Shown here: positions 43,432 to 52,130 of the stretch, piece after piece | Layout of the letters: each line of letters starts with the position of its first letter | How positions within the stretch are numbered: position 1 is the first letter of the stretch | Assembly: GCA_030706745.1 (NCBI GenBank) | Contig: JAUZNX010000004.1 | Location: forward strand, 1 to 64,000 | Direction of reading: 5' to 3' | DNA from: Bacteroidota bacterium | GTDB taxonomy: Bacteria > Bacteroidota > Ignavibacteria > Palsa-1295 | Length of the DNA stretch: 64,000 nt | Translations under genes and position numbers: made by a program | Notes under the pieces: generated by a model | The model's database searches: none | Told to the model about the DNA's origin: nothing | The model's input: the letters and a program-made list of their open reading frames with translations, nothing else

Positions 43432-44634
43432 CTAATCTCGCTCGAAAACGGCCGCGATGCCTTGTCCCACACCGATGCACATCGTCGCCACGCCACGACG
43501 GAGCTTCTTGCGGCGCATCTCATACAGCAACGTGCCGACCAACCGGCCACCGCTTGCACCAAGTGGATGCCCGATCGCGATCGCGCCGCCGTTCGGGTTC
43601 ACCTTTGCCGCGTCAAGACCCAAATCGCGAATCACCGGCAAGCTCTGCGCGGCGAATGCCTCGTTCAGCTCGAAGAGATCGATGTCTTTCACATCCAACT
43701 TCGCTCTCGTGAGTGCCTTCCGTGTCGCGTAAATCGGACCCAGCCCCATGCAGCGCGGCGAAAGACCCTCGACGCCACTCGACACATAACGCCCGAGCGG
43801 CTCGATGCCGAGTCGCTTAATGACCGCTTCACTGACGACGACGACGGCGCTCGCGCCATCATTCAGGCTGCTCGAATTCCCAGCCGTGACCGATCCGCCT
43901 TTGCGGAAGGCGGGCTTGAGTGTCGCGAGCTTTTCGATTGTGGTATCGGCACGCGGCTGCTCGTCTTGTGTAACGAGGGTCGAGCTTTTTCGCGTCACAA
44001 CTTCGACGGGCACCAACTCCTCGGCATAGTCGCCGCGCTCCTGCGCCGCTACTGCCCGTTGATGCGATTCAAAGGCAAATGCATCCTGATCTTCACGCGA
44101 GACTTTCCACTGCTCTGCAACATTCTCGGCGGTCTCGCCCATGGATTCGAGCGGGAACATCGCCTCCATCTTCTGATTCGGATAGCGCCAGCCAAGCGCC
44201 GTATCGTATGCAGGGATGTTGCCAAAGACTGCACCGCCCGTGACATTTTTCGGCAGCGAGTACGGCGCGCGCGTCATGCTCTCGACGCCACCGGCCACGA
44301 TGATATCCGCTTCGCCGGCGCGGATTGCCCGCGCGGCCTGAATCACCGCGTCCATCGAGGATCCACACAAACGGTTGAGCGTCACGGCCGGCACCCGCTC
44401 CGGAAAACCCGCGAGCAACGCGCCCATGCGGGCGACGTTCCGGTTATCCTCGCCGGCCTGATTCGCGCAGCCGAACATCACGTCATCGATCTCCGCGGCA
44501 TCGATTCCGGCGCGCCGGACGGCCTCCTTCATCACCAAAGCGGCCATATCGTCCGGACGGACATCCTTCAGCGCACCCCCATATTTTCCAAACGGTGTCC
44601 GGCAAGCGGAGAGAATAAAAGCTTCTGACATCAA
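43432..44634 (-). CDS. acetyl-CoA C-acyltransferase (thiolase)
   Basis: 400 aa. Active-site Cys in [43 protein letters not shown] (His) and C-terminal [14 protein letters not shown] (second Cys). The N-terminal [20 protein letters not shown] is like 3-oxoadipyl-CoA/beta-ketoadipyl thiolases (PcaF/PaaJ) and FadA. Degradative or biosynthetic direction cannot be told. Enoyl-CoA hydratase and acyl-CoA dehydrogenase are at 59-62 kb. Confidence 0.93.
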   Translation of the reverse strand: MMSEAFILSACRTPFGKYGGALKDVRPDDMAALVMKEAVRRAGIDAAEIDDVMFGCANQAGEDNRNVARMGALLAGFPERVPAVTLNRLCGSSMDAVIQAARAIRAGEADIIVAGGVESMTRAPYSLPKNVTGGAVFGNIPAYDTALGWRYPNQKMEAMFPLESMGETAENVAEQWKVSREDQDAFAFESHQRAVAAQERGDYAEELVPVEVVTRKSSTLVTQDEQPRADTTIEKLATLKPAFRKGGSVTAGNSSSLNDGASAVVVVSEAVIKRLGIEPLGRYVSSGVEGLSPRCMGLGPIYATRKALTRAKLDVKDIDLFELNEAFAAQSLPVIRDLGLDAAKVNPNGGAIAIGHPLGASGGRLVGTLLYEMRRKKLRRGVATMCIGVGQGIAAVFERD

Positions 44635-44903
44635 ATTCTTTCTTATTGCTACTTATGACTTGAAGAATTGAGTTTGTTTTTCATAAAACTCATTCACCGG
44701 GAAAGAAAAACTCGGTCCATTTGAATATTTGAGTCTAATATTCATAATGGCACCATTTTCTTGAAAACTTCGAAACCCGTGTTCCCGAAAATTCAAAAAT
44801 CTTTAGAATGCGGCACGAGAACATCCGGCGTACCCTGCCCGTGCCGAAGAGCAGCCATCGCTTCGGAATTGTGAAAAAGGTGTGACTTCGTTGCCAGCGC
44901 GGA
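44635..44903. other. AT-rich intergenic; in-frame extension of HEPN gene
   Basis: Noticeably AT-rich (44640-44800). On the minus strand the frame of the HEPN-like gene stays open past its amber stop for 36 more codons, ending at TGA 44793-44795. The encoded segment (ALATKSHLFHNSEAMAALRH, GTPDVLVPHSKDF) looks protein-like. This may be a former C-terminus, a readthrough product, or chance. Nothing else was seen. Confidence 0.5.
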
Positions 44904-45689
44904 CTACTGTGTTGACTCGGCATTCGTCACAAGAGGTTGCGTCGACAACCCAAATTTCGCAACCGCCGCAGCATCCGACTTTTGCACAACAGTGCCGAGC
45001 AATGAGGCAGCTGAAGCAATGTCGTCGACGGTCAGACTTCGCTTCTCACCTATTCTGAATTGAGACGCCGGTACCGCTTCCAAATACCGCTCATCAACGA
45101 TACAACGGTTATGAGCAACAATGTTACGGCAGGCTATTAACTCGACAATAGCGGCAAGGTCTTCTGGTTCAACTTCAATCGGAATGCCCCTCTCATTGCA
45201 CCAATCGCGAACGCTCCCGAAGCCTTCGTACGACAAGGATGATACTTTTCGCTCAACGATAGCTTGAACCAATTCATCGATGCTACTAAATTGCAGCAAG
45301 TCATCGACTGTAAGCGTCTCCTTTCGCGTGCGTAAGATTGAAGGAGTACTACGTAGAATTTCCCGAATGAGATCGACGAGATATTTTTGGAAGTTGTCAA
45401 TCTGTCGGCCAAGAAACATCTCTAACAAAGCTTGGCTGTTCTTCCTCAGAAACAGTGTTCTGTGACCGGGTTGAGATGTAGCAAGCTCGCTTGGCGTCAT
45501 GTTCTTGTCATACTCCACACCATCCAGGGCGCGCCGGGCGGTGAAGGTAACAAAGTCACTTCGTAAAACGGTATCAATAAGAAAATGAAAGAATGAGTGA
45601 TCGGCCAGCATGGCCGCGTGGTAGTCGAAGCACGCTAATGTGACTTCTATGACTGCTTCTGATGGAAGAGGATCGGATAGTTCGGCCAT
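44904..45689 (-). CDS. HEPN-like protein (RNxxxH motif), accessory cluster
   Basis: 261 aa, no signal peptide or TM helix, helix-rich. The C-terminal half contains R188-N-IVA-H193 (CRNIVAHNRCIV), matching the Rx4-6H motif of HEPN RNases with the usual Asn after Arg. The rest (long helices, 80-190) is compatible with a HEPN bundle preceded by an unknown N-terminal region. Last of three minus-strand genes with a CHAT/caspase-like protease and a second HEPN-like protein. By analogy a candidate RNase effector or toxin; not shown. Ends in TAG with 36 further in-frame codons. Confidence 0.6.
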   Translation of the reverse strand: MAELSDPLPSEAVIEVTLACFDYHAAMLADHSFFHFLIDTVLRSDFVTFTARRALDGVEYDKNMTPSELATSQPGHRTLFLRKNSQALLEMFLGRQIDNFQKYLVDLIREILRSTPSILRTRKETLTVDDLLQFSSIDELVQAIVERKVSSLSYEGFGSVRDWCNERGIPIEVEPEDLAAIVELIACRNIVAHNRCIVDERYLEAVPASQFRIGEKRSLTVDDIASAASLLGTVVQKSDAAAVAKFGLSTQPLVTNAESTQ

Positions 45690-45715
45690 TTCTTTTTGGC
45701 AAAGATGCTTCGGGA

Positions 45716-45733
45716 CGAACCTTTGAAGGTTCG
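45716..45733. repeat. short palindrome between CHAT and HEPN genes
   Basis: CGAACCTTTGAAGGTTCG, a perfect 8-bp-arm palindrome in the 76-nt gap between the two genes. No T-tract follows, so it could be an RNA processing site or an operator. Confidence 0.5.
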
Positions 45734-45765
45734 CTCGTCTGCACTAGTTGATCGGATCGACATTC

Positions 45766-46398
45766 TTAGGAGAACATGCTCGTAAACTTGTCCTTGTCTT
45801 GAAAGTAGATGTTGAATCCATATTTGCTGTGAGCACCAGAAATAAGGTTGACGAGTTGGCTAGCCGCCTCATGCGCCATATTGCGACACGACATCTTCCC
45901 CCTTCTCTTCTTTTCGTTCTTGACGTATAGTTCGGCAAGCTTGCTCATGAAGACCATGTCAATGGCGCTCCCATCAAGCCAGTCGACACTTTCTCGATAG
46001 CCTGCGACCCAAACTAGATTCGTGCCAGAGTTATTTAGCAAGAACTTGGCGGTGGCTACGTTCCCGGTGAGGCATGTGCCAAGGAACAACCCGTTGAGTT
46101 GTGCTCCGGAGTTAGCATCTTTGATGAGATTGCGAAACTCTGCACGGCTGACCGAGTTGTTGGCCGTCGGGCCGATATTGTTCTCGTCGCCGTGACTTGC
46201 GAGATAAATAATTTCCGTAGTCTTGTCCTGTGCTCTCGTGTGCAGGACAGTGTTGAGCGAGGTTTTGTCTGCGAACATGTCGTAGAAAAATGCTGATGGG
46301 TTCCCATAGTGGATGGCCGCCACGGATTCAAACAGGTTGCGGACGCTGTGGTTACCTGTGCTCCACCAGCGCGATTCGACTATTGCAATTGGTCCCAT
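45766..46398 (-). CDS. stand-alone caspase/CHAT-like protease
   Basis: 210 aa, no signal peptide. Caspase-fold dyad: His69 in TEIIYLASHGDENNIG and Cys109 in LNGLFLGTCLTGN, with a hydrophobic strand before each, and the following VWVAGYRESVDWLDGSAIDM as in CHAT/C14-type proteins. CHAT proteases usually carry TPRs or sensor domains; here the catalytic unit is alone, so regulation must come from partners. Neighbours on the same strand are HEPN-like proteins. Cleavage of one of them as an activation step is a plausible inference. A C11/C25-type clostripain-like relative is the main alternative. Confidence 0.68.
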   Translation of the reverse strand: MGPIAIVESRWWSTGNHSVRNLFESVAAIHYGNPSAFFYDMFADKTSLNTVLHTRAQDKTTEIIYLASHGDENNIGPTANNSVSRAEFRNLIKDANSGAQLNGLFLGTCLTGNVATAKFLLNNSGTNLVWVAGYRESVDWLDGSAIDMVFMSKLAELYVKNEKKRRGKMSCRNMAHEAASQLVNLISGAHSKYGFNIYFQDKDKFTSMFS

Positions 46399-46454
46399 GC
46401 GGTTATGGATAAAGTGTGGAAGCGTCTAACGAGCAGTCAGCTAGCATGCGCCGT

Positions 46455-46487
46455 AGTCACCTTCAGCCCGGGTCTGAAGGAGTGACT
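46455..46487. repeat. hairpin upstream of CHAT-like gene
   Basis: AGTCAC-CTTCAG (46455-46466) pairs with CTGAAG-(GA)-GTGACT (46474-46487) around CCCGGGT: 12 bp with a 2-nt bulge. It lies in the 181-nt gap between the HEPN/zinc-ribbon gene and the CHAT-like gene. It could terminate, attenuate or regulate. Confidence 0.6.
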
Positions 46488-46579
46488 GATGTCCAAAGGG
46501 TTAGTTCGTCACGTCCAAATCAGTTCAGGGCATGGTTGGTTCACTTCTTTGAAGGCAATCGTCCTCCAAAGACCAACTG

Positions 46580-47296
46580 TCAACCTAAGTGTCCGAGTTG
46601 TCGCCCTTCGTTAACGAAGGCTTCGAGCTTCTGGTGAAGCTCCTGACAAAACTCTCCGACGGGCTTTTGCTTCCAAACAGACCGAAAGACATCCTCGAAG
46701 CTCTGCACGGGCGTTACTTCGATCGGGGTGTTGCCTCGAAAATCAATGTCAAAAACAAGTTTCAGTCGCTCTTTTTCTGTCGTGTAAGTCTCAATGGCAT
46801 TCTGTAGCTCAGCAACATTCGAAGCCGTAAAGGTTTGCGAGCCAGAGCATTCAAAACCTAAGCATCTCGCCACGTACACTTCACCCACTCTCTCGATCTT
46901 GTGCTCCATTTCTCGGTCGCAGCAGCTGCAGTACACACTCTGCTCAATACTCCCGTCTCCTCGCGTAACGTACATTGCAGTGTCAGATCCTTTCACTACA
47001 TACATGCCGGCTGATACCGTCATCCGGTGATTCCGTAAGGTCGTGAGTGGTTGCTCGTGGGTGTCCTCGTCTCGCAGGTCTCTAGCGTATTGAAGATGCC
47101 TGTCCTTCATCTGTTTTTGAAACCAAGTTTGTCCCTTTCCGCCCTTCGTTTCTGCTTCGGCATATTGTAGGATTGAGCGTGAAGAGAACAGAAATGCGCG
47201 CAACTCATAGTGGAAGGCATCTCTGTCTTCCCTTCGTTGCTCCATCTGCATGAGGTGATACTTTGCTTCGCTTAGCTTCTCTTGGTATTTGTCCAT
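46580..47296 (-). CDS. HEPN-like protein with zinc-ribbon, accessory cluster
   Basis: 238 aa, cytoplasmic. The N-terminus has the HEPN-type pattern DAFHYELRAFLFSSRSILQY, W58, and R75-DEDT-H80 (Rx4H) in ARDLRDEDTHEQP. Then a probable zinc ribbon with C123/C126 (YCSCC) and C145/C150 (CLGFEC), and a helical C-terminal tail. First gene of the three-gene minus-strand cluster. A role as RNase or sensor is inference from HEPN proteins in toxin and phage-defence systems. Confidence 0.6.
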   Translation of the reverse strand: MDKYQEKLSEAKYHLMQMEQRREDRDAFHYELRAFLFSSRSILQYAEAETKGGKGQTWFQKQMKDRHLQYARDLRDEDTHEQPLTTLRNHRMTVSAGMYVVKGSDTAMYVTRGDGSIEQSVYCSCCDREMEHKIERVGEVYVARCLGFECSGSQTFTASNVAELQNAIETYTTEKERLKLVFDIDFRGNTPIEVTPVQSFEDVFRSVWKQKPVGEFCQELHQKLEAFVNEGRQLGHLG

Positions 47297-47397
47297 CGGT
47301 TACTCCGCAAGTTATGACCATATTGCTGATGAAGAAATTCCCGATGCAGCTCCCGTTTGGCCCAATAATTGTTACGCGGGCGAGTCCAAGTTGGGGC

Positions 47398-47428
47398 TTG
47401 CATTTGAGTACAAGTCTTCTTATATTTG
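47398..47428 (+). promoter_or_regulatory. FCB-type promoter TTG-N20-TAnnTTTG
   Basis: TTG at 47398-47400, 20 nt spacer, TATATTTG at 47421-47428, and 37 nt to the ATG at 47466. This is the best match in the window to the Bacteroidota -33/-7 consensus. It drives the repetitive secreted protein. Confidence 0.65.
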
Positions 47429-47465
47429 TGCTTGCCAGTTTTGTCTTAATCTAATTTAGTTTGCC

Positions 47466-49655
47466 ATGAACATATACAAACAGCTTGCATTCCTGTTATT
47501 GCGAGCCCTGGGAGGCGTCTTGCTTCCGGCGCTCATTGCTTCTACATCTACCGCGCAGCAAGTAATCTCCTATCAGGGGACAGTGACCAACAGTGGCGCG
47601 CCTTTGACAGGACCGCACACCATTGTGCTGTCCATTTACTCCACCGCAACTGGCGGTACTGCATTACACACCGAGACACAGAGCGTCACGTTCACCAACG
47701 GACTTTTCAACGTCCTGCTCGGCTCAGACCACGCGAACCCGCTACCAATGTTCGATGCGGGTGATGTGAGCGGGACCGTCCGTCCCGCCGCCGACTATTT
47801 TCTCGGCATTTCGATCGATGCCGGCGCCGAACTGACACCGCGTGCAAAGCTTGGCGCTGCCGCAACGGCATGGAGCAGCCGCGTTGCCGATTCCGCTCGG
47901 ACAGCCGGCATGGCGCTCACGTTGGATCCGGGAGCCGGCGGAGTTGTGCGCTCCCTCAATAGCCTATCGGGTGTGGTAACACTTGCCGGAGCAGGAGGGA
48001 CAACGATTACCAATACCGGCCAGACGATTACCATCAGTTCCTCCGGCAGTGGCGGAACAGGAATTCTCGGAGTTCAGAATATCGACGGGACGATCAACGT
48101 TATCGGACCCACGGGTCCGACTGCGACGATCAGCCTTGCGGATGGTGCTGTTTCATCTGCCAAGATTCAATCCGGTGCTGTAACTACGGCCAAGATCGCG
48201 GCGGGTGCAGTGACCAATGCTGTTGTCGGTTCGGGCTCGGCCACGAACGGTCAAGTGCTTACGGCGAACGGAACTGGCGGTGCGACGTGGGTCACGCCCG
48301 GCGCGTTGTCGTTGCCTTACTCGAACTCACTTTCATCGAACTCGACATTGTTTGCGCTCACTAATTCGGGGTCCGGTATGGCGATCAGCGGCGCGGCATC
48401 CGCGGCGGCAACGGCTGGAGTGAATGGCAGCACATCGAGCGCGACCGGCGTTGGTGTGATGGGCATTACTTCGGATGGGAGCGGTGTCGGCATTATGACA
48501 AACACCGGTGTCTTCGGGGCCTCTTCGACCGCGCGAGGGGTGGCGGGTTTGACCAACTCGGGTTATGGCGTTGAGGGAGCAGTTGCGAGTACTGGTGTGG
48601 GAATCTACGGCACGGCCGGTGCCGGTGCAGTAACGGCGCGTGCCGGACTGTTCGAGATCACCAACTCCGCCTCAACGGCAAACGCGGTTGAAGTCAATAC
48701 TCCAGGGACAGGCAGTGCCATCAAAGCAGTTGCGAGTTCAACGAGTAGCACAAGTCCGGCGATTCTCGGGCAGACCGCCTCGACCGGAGCTGCATCTGGT
48801 ATTCAGGGCGAACTGACTTCCTCTACTCCGTCCCTGGTTGCTGCTGGTGTCTATGGCGTCAACGATGGCAGTAACGGCAGTGGCATCGGTGTTTATGGAC
48901 ACTGCTTGGCCAACGGTATCGGCGTGTATGGCCGAACGGAGACGGGAGGCATTGCCATCGAAGGAGTCACGAATGGAAATGGTGACGCCATTTACGGCGA
49001 AGGAGACGGTACCGGCAATGGTGTGCATGGACTTGGCTGGCAGGGTGGCACAGGAGTCCTTGCCGAAGCCAACTCCACGGGCACTGCATGCAATGCATTC
49101 ATTGCCAACATGATGGGTTCGACAACCTCGACAGTTGGAGCAAACAACTGTGCGATTTTCGAATCTGCCGGCACCCATGTCGCGCGTATCGACCGGACCG
49201 GCAAGGGCTTCTTCAACGGCGGTACGCAAACCGGCGGTGCTGACGTGGCGGAGGAATTCGATGTGCCGGGCGATCGCTCGAGCTACTCGCCGGGCGATGT
49301 TCTTGTGATATCGCAGACCGGCACGCGCGAAGTCGAAAAATCATCAAAGGCATACTCGCGCCTCGTCGCGGGCGTCTATGCTACAAAGCCCGGCGTGATT
49401 CTCACGAATGTGATGATGGATGGCGACCACTCTGCCAAAGTGCCGTTGGGCGTGATCGGTGTCATACCGACGAAAGTGACATTGGAGAACGGCCCGATTT
49501 CAGCGGGGGACCTGCTGGTAACATCGTCAACGCCAGGTCATGCGATGAAAGCTGACCTGAGCAAATTGCAGATCGGTCAGGCGCTTGGTAAGGCGCTCGG
49601 GAATTTCTCAGGGCCTGGTACCGGAGTGATCGAAGTATTAGTAGGAAAGTACTAA
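47466..49655 (+). CDS. large repetitive secreted protein (tail-fibre-like)
   Basis: 729 aa. Signal peptide ending near STSTAQQ. An N-terminal beta-domain (VISYQGTVTNSGAPLTGPHT, FNVLLGSD, DYFLGISIDAGAELTPRAKL) is followed by a long Gly/Ser/Thr-rich region with irregular GVxGxxSSxxGxGVxG / GVYGxxxxGxGVYG repeats (about 310-540). A C-terminal module (GGADVAEEFDVPGD, SPGDVLVIS, RLVAGVYATKPGV, SAGDLLVTSSTPGHAMKADL, GVIEVLVGKY) recurs at the end of many bacterial repeat-rich exported proteins. Likely a surface fibre; function unknown. No T9SS domain is seen. Confidence 0.78.
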   Translation: MNIYKQLAFLLLRALGGVLLPALIASTSTAQQVISYQGTVTNSGAPLTGPHTIVLSIYSTATGGTALHTETQSVTFTNGLFNVLLGSDHANPLPMFDAGDVSGTVRPAADYFLGISIDAGAELTPRAKLGAAATAWSSRVADSARTAGMALTLDPGAGGVVRSLNSLSGVVTLAGAGGTTITNTGQTITISSSGSGGTGILGVQNIDGTINVIGPTGPTATISLADGAVSSAKIQSGAVTTAKIAAGAVTNAVVGSGSATNGQVLTANGTGGATWVTPGALSLPYSNSLSSNSTLFALTNSGSGMAISGAASAAATAGVNGSTSSATGVGVMGITSDGSGVGIMTNTGVFGASSTARGVAGLTNSGYGVEGAVASTGVGIYGTAGAGAVTARAGLFEITNSASTANAVEVNTPGTGSAIKAVASSTSSTSPAILGQTASTGAASGIQGELTSSTPSLVAAGVYGVNDGSNGSGIGVYGHCLANGIGVYGRTETGGIAIEGVTNGNGDAIYGEGDGTGNGVHGLGWQGGTGVLAEANSTGTACNAFIANMMGSTTSTVGANNCAIFESAGTHVARIDRTGKGFFNGGTQTGGADVAEEFDVPGDRSSYSPGDVLVISQTGTREVEKSSKAYSRLVAGVYATKPGVILTNVMMDGDHSAKVPLGVIGVIPTKVTLENGPISAGDLLVTSSTPGHAMKADLSKLQIGQALGKALGNFSGPGTGVIEVLVGKY

Positions 49656-49676
49656 CAACACCGCGAGAGAGAGTTT

Positions 49677-49720
49677 AAAAGGGGCCGAACGTGGATGATC
49701 GCTCATCCGCGTTCGGCCCC
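49677..49720. terminator. bidirectional terminator hairpin
   Basis: GGGGCCGAACGTGGATGA (49681-49698) pairs with TCATCCGCGTTCGGCCCC (49703-49720) with one mismatch. AAAA precedes it, so the minus transcript ends in TTTT. It lies between the convergent repetitive-protein and lipoprotein genes. Confidence 0.85.
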
Positions 49721-49745
49721 ATCGCTTATCAGTTTTGCCTGGTCC

Positions 49746-50636
49746 TTAGCCAATGTGATCATCTCGAAGCCAGATTCCTTTGCGCACATCGATCGTAATG
49801 GTATCGACGGTGCCATTGGCGCTGGTCCGCGTGATCGTCAGCGTGGCGGTGCCGTCCCCATGGAAGACGATTGCGGTCTGACGTTCAAAGCTCCTGCCAT
49901 TGAAGTTCGTGACTTTGAAATCGCTCGATGCATTACCGAGCAAATATGCGACGGTGTCGTCGTTGTCACGGTCAAGTCCCTTGACAAGAACATCATTGGT
50001 GAAGTCGACAGTGAACAGATGCGACATGGTTGAGCCGTTCTTGAGCCGGGTGCGATCGCCAAACCGTGTTAGCGAGCCATTGAGTGTCGCGGAGTCTGGG
50101 TGCGCCACGAGTCCCGAAATTGTCCAACTACCGCGCGAGGAGTCGTCTGTCGAAATTCGCGGGTTTGTCAAGCTGTGCTGTCCGTATGAGGTAATGACGA
50201 TCTTGTCGGTCTGTCCCTTGATGAATCGCGGCATCGTATCGCCGTTCACATCGAGGTATGCCCAGGTGTGCGTCCATGTGCCCGAGTAGCTGACCTTTCC
50301 GTTCGAGCGAGTGCGCGTGACGGTCACGGTGTGAAGAGTGCTATCGCTTAGCGGCACTTGACCCTTGATGATGGCTCCGTCGATTCTTCCGCCCTCAGCG
50401 AGTGTGAGGGCATCGAGAAAGACCATTCCGGCCCCTCCGGACTCGGTGCCGACGGCTGCTGCGGTCATATCGGCAGCAGTCTCGGAGTTCGCGGCCTGCA
50501 CCGATGCCGGCTGCGCAGCTTCTGCATTGTTGGTCGTAGGCGCGCTTGGTTGTGCGCAACTGGCCAGCCCGATCGCGAGCGCCCCCGCCATCGTAAACAG
50601 GAGCTTCTTCCAGGTGTGATCGAAGGTATTATTCAT
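49746..50636 (-). CDS. lipoprotein of unknown function
   Basis: 296 aa. Lipoprotein signal with lipobox LASC (LLFTMAGALAIGLASC). An Ala/Thr/Glu-rich low-complexity linker, then a ~200-aa beta-rich domain with TVTVTRTRSNGKVSYSGTW and ATLTITRTSANGTVDTITID, suggesting two related beta repeats. No family recognised. Periplasmic or outer-membrane-anchored. Confidence 0.78.
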   Translation of the reverse strand: MNNTFDHTWKKLLFTMAGALAIGLASCAQPSAPTTNNAEAAQPASVQAANSETAADMTAAAVGTESGGAGMVFLDALTLAEGGRIDGAIIKGQVPLSDSTLHTVTVTRTRSNGKVSYSGTWTHTWAYLDVNGDTMPRFIKGQTDKIVITSYGQHSLTNPRISTDDSSRGSWTISGLVAHPDSATLNGSLTRFGDRTRLKNGSTMSHLFTVDFTNDVLVKGLDRDNDDTVAYLLGNASSDFKVTNFNGRSFERQTAIVFHGDGTATLTITRTSANGTVDTITIDVRKGIWLRDDHIG

Positions 50637-50880
50637 GGCAATCTAAGAATATGGATGTAAAATTGTGATGCTGCAGGCCTTGCGTTTGGATACCGCTGGT
50701 TGCCCGTCGCTATGGTTCGAGCACATCCAGACAGGAAAGTTTAAGGGAGGGCGGATTACTTCTTATTCAGCTTGCCGGGCATGAAACTATTTTCAGCAAT
50801 TGCGGTTCGTCATTGAACTTCAGACACCGTCACCAGTCTGGTTAGTTTGCCAAACAGTCCACTTTTTCCATTCGATTGAT

Positions 50881-52035
50881 ATGAAACACATTGCCATCGT
50901 TTTACTCTGTGTCTCGCCGATTATTCTGGCGAGTTGTAATCAGTCTCCGGCGCCCACGAGCGCCAATCAAACACCGATACCGAACGTGATTGCGCCGGCG
51001 GCGAGTTATCACGCCGACTGGTCCAATCAGCCGGCATTCATTCAGGCGGCCCTCGCGGTGCAGGATCAGCACACGCCCGACCTGATGGCTATTCCCGGCG
51101 TGATTGGGACCGGCACCGGTCTCGATCTGACCAATCCAGGCCAGGCGGCGATTCTTGTATTCACCGAACATCCCGGTGTCGCGGGTATTCCGGCATTTGT
51201 AGGTGGCGTGAAGACGCGCGTCGAAATGATCGGGACCGTCTCAGCATTTTCTGGGTATACTGGTACGTATCGCACGCCATGCCCGGCCGGCGTGAGTGTT
51301 GGCGATAACGATGAGTGCGCATCAGGCTCGATCGGCGCGCTCGTTACGACGAGTCGGCTGACAAGCTCTGGTAGCTATTCCGGTACCTACGAGGCGAGCG
51401 GTTCGAGCAAAGACGTGCTGAACGTTTACGGCTACAGCTATGCACCGAGTAGTTTTAGCGATGGCACGCCCAAGTTCATGCTAAGCTGCAATCACGTCTT
51501 TGCCAACGAGAATTCGGCAACCAGCGCTGACCAGATGGATCAGCCCGGACGCTATGATGTGAGTTGCGGTACTTCCGGCGCGATCGGAAAGCTCTATGCA
51601 TGGAATTACATCGACAGCCGTCACAACAATTACTACGATGCCGCGCTCGCCGAGTGCAATCCGGGCCTTTCCGGCGGATGGAATCCGCAAATGTCACCGG
51701 ATAACTGGTACACGCCGACGACGACCGTCGTCTCGCCGAGTGCGGGACTTTCGGTCAAGAAAGTAGGCCGTACGACTGGCTATACCACGGGTTCCATCGC
51801 CGGCATCAACGTGACGATCACCGTTTCGTATACGCATTTCAAGGCCAAGTTTGTCGATCAGATTTACGTAAGTGGCCAGTTCATTCAGGCCGGAGACTCG
51901 GGCTCGATGATGGTCGATGCTAACGGTAATCCCGTCGGACTGAACTTTGCCGGATCGAGCACCAGTTCGTTCGCAAACCGGATGGACCACATCGCGCAGG
52001 ACTTCGGTCTTGGCTTCGTGACTTCCGGATTCTAA
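50881..52035 (+). CDS. trypsin-like serine protease lipoprotein
   Basis: 384 aa from the ATG at 50881 (MKHIAIVLLCVSPIILASC, lipobox LASC). After a linker, a ~75-aa N-terminal domain (LAVQDQHTPDLMAIPGVIGT then GTGL through VEMIGTVSAF) precedes a chymotrypsin-fold domain with His in LSCNHVFAN, Asp in NNYYDAALAE and Ser in QAGDSGSMMV. Predicted active, anchored in a membrane and facing the periplasm or surface. The N-terminal domain recurs alone in the next gene. Confidence 0.82.
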   Translation: MKHIAIVLLCVSPIILASCNQSPAPTSANQTPIPNVIAPAASYHADWSNQPAFIQAALAVQDQHTPDLMAIPGVIGTGTGLDLTNPGQAAILVFTEHPGVAGIPAFVGGVKTRVEMIGTVSAFSGYTGTYRTPCPAGVSVGDNDECASGSIGALVTTSRLTSSGSYSGTYEASGSSKDVLNVYGYSYAPSSFSDGTPKFMLSCNHVFANENSATSADQMDQPGRYDVSCGTSGAIGKLYAWNYIDSRHNNYYDAALAECNPGLSGGWNPQMSPDNWYTPTTTVVSPSAGLSVKKVGRTTGYTTGSIAGINVTITVSYTHFKAKFVDQIYVSGQFIQAGDSGSMMVDANGNPVGLNFAGSSTSSFANRMDHIAQDFGLGFVTSGF

Positions 52036-52090
52036 TCCAGAGGAATAACTTGCTCTGCCCCCCTTGAAAAGGAGGGGGGAATAAATCAGT

Positions 52091-52130
52091 AGGGTTTAGG
52101 GTATAGTCATTATGCTACACCCTAAACCCT
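52091..52130 (+). promoter_or_regulatory. 12-bp hairpin enclosing a start codon
   Basis: AGGGTTTAGGGT (52091-52102) is the exact complement of ACCCTAAACCCT (52119-52130). The 16-nt loop contains the ATG (52112-52114) of the next lipoprotein gene. A pyrimidine tract (TCTTCTTTTTT) follows, so it also resembles an intrinsic terminator for the protease gene. It could attenuate transcription or restrict translation initiation. Confidence 0.65.

Noticed and set aside
43462-44628. 388-codon open frame on the plus strand
   Set aside because: Exactly antisense to the thiolase gene, which has full catalytic motifs. Composition is Arg/His-rich, as for shadow frames.
52091-52130. Telomere-like TTTAGGG sequence
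   Set aside because: Only two partial units in a hairpin; no tandem array. Reported as a hairpin instead.
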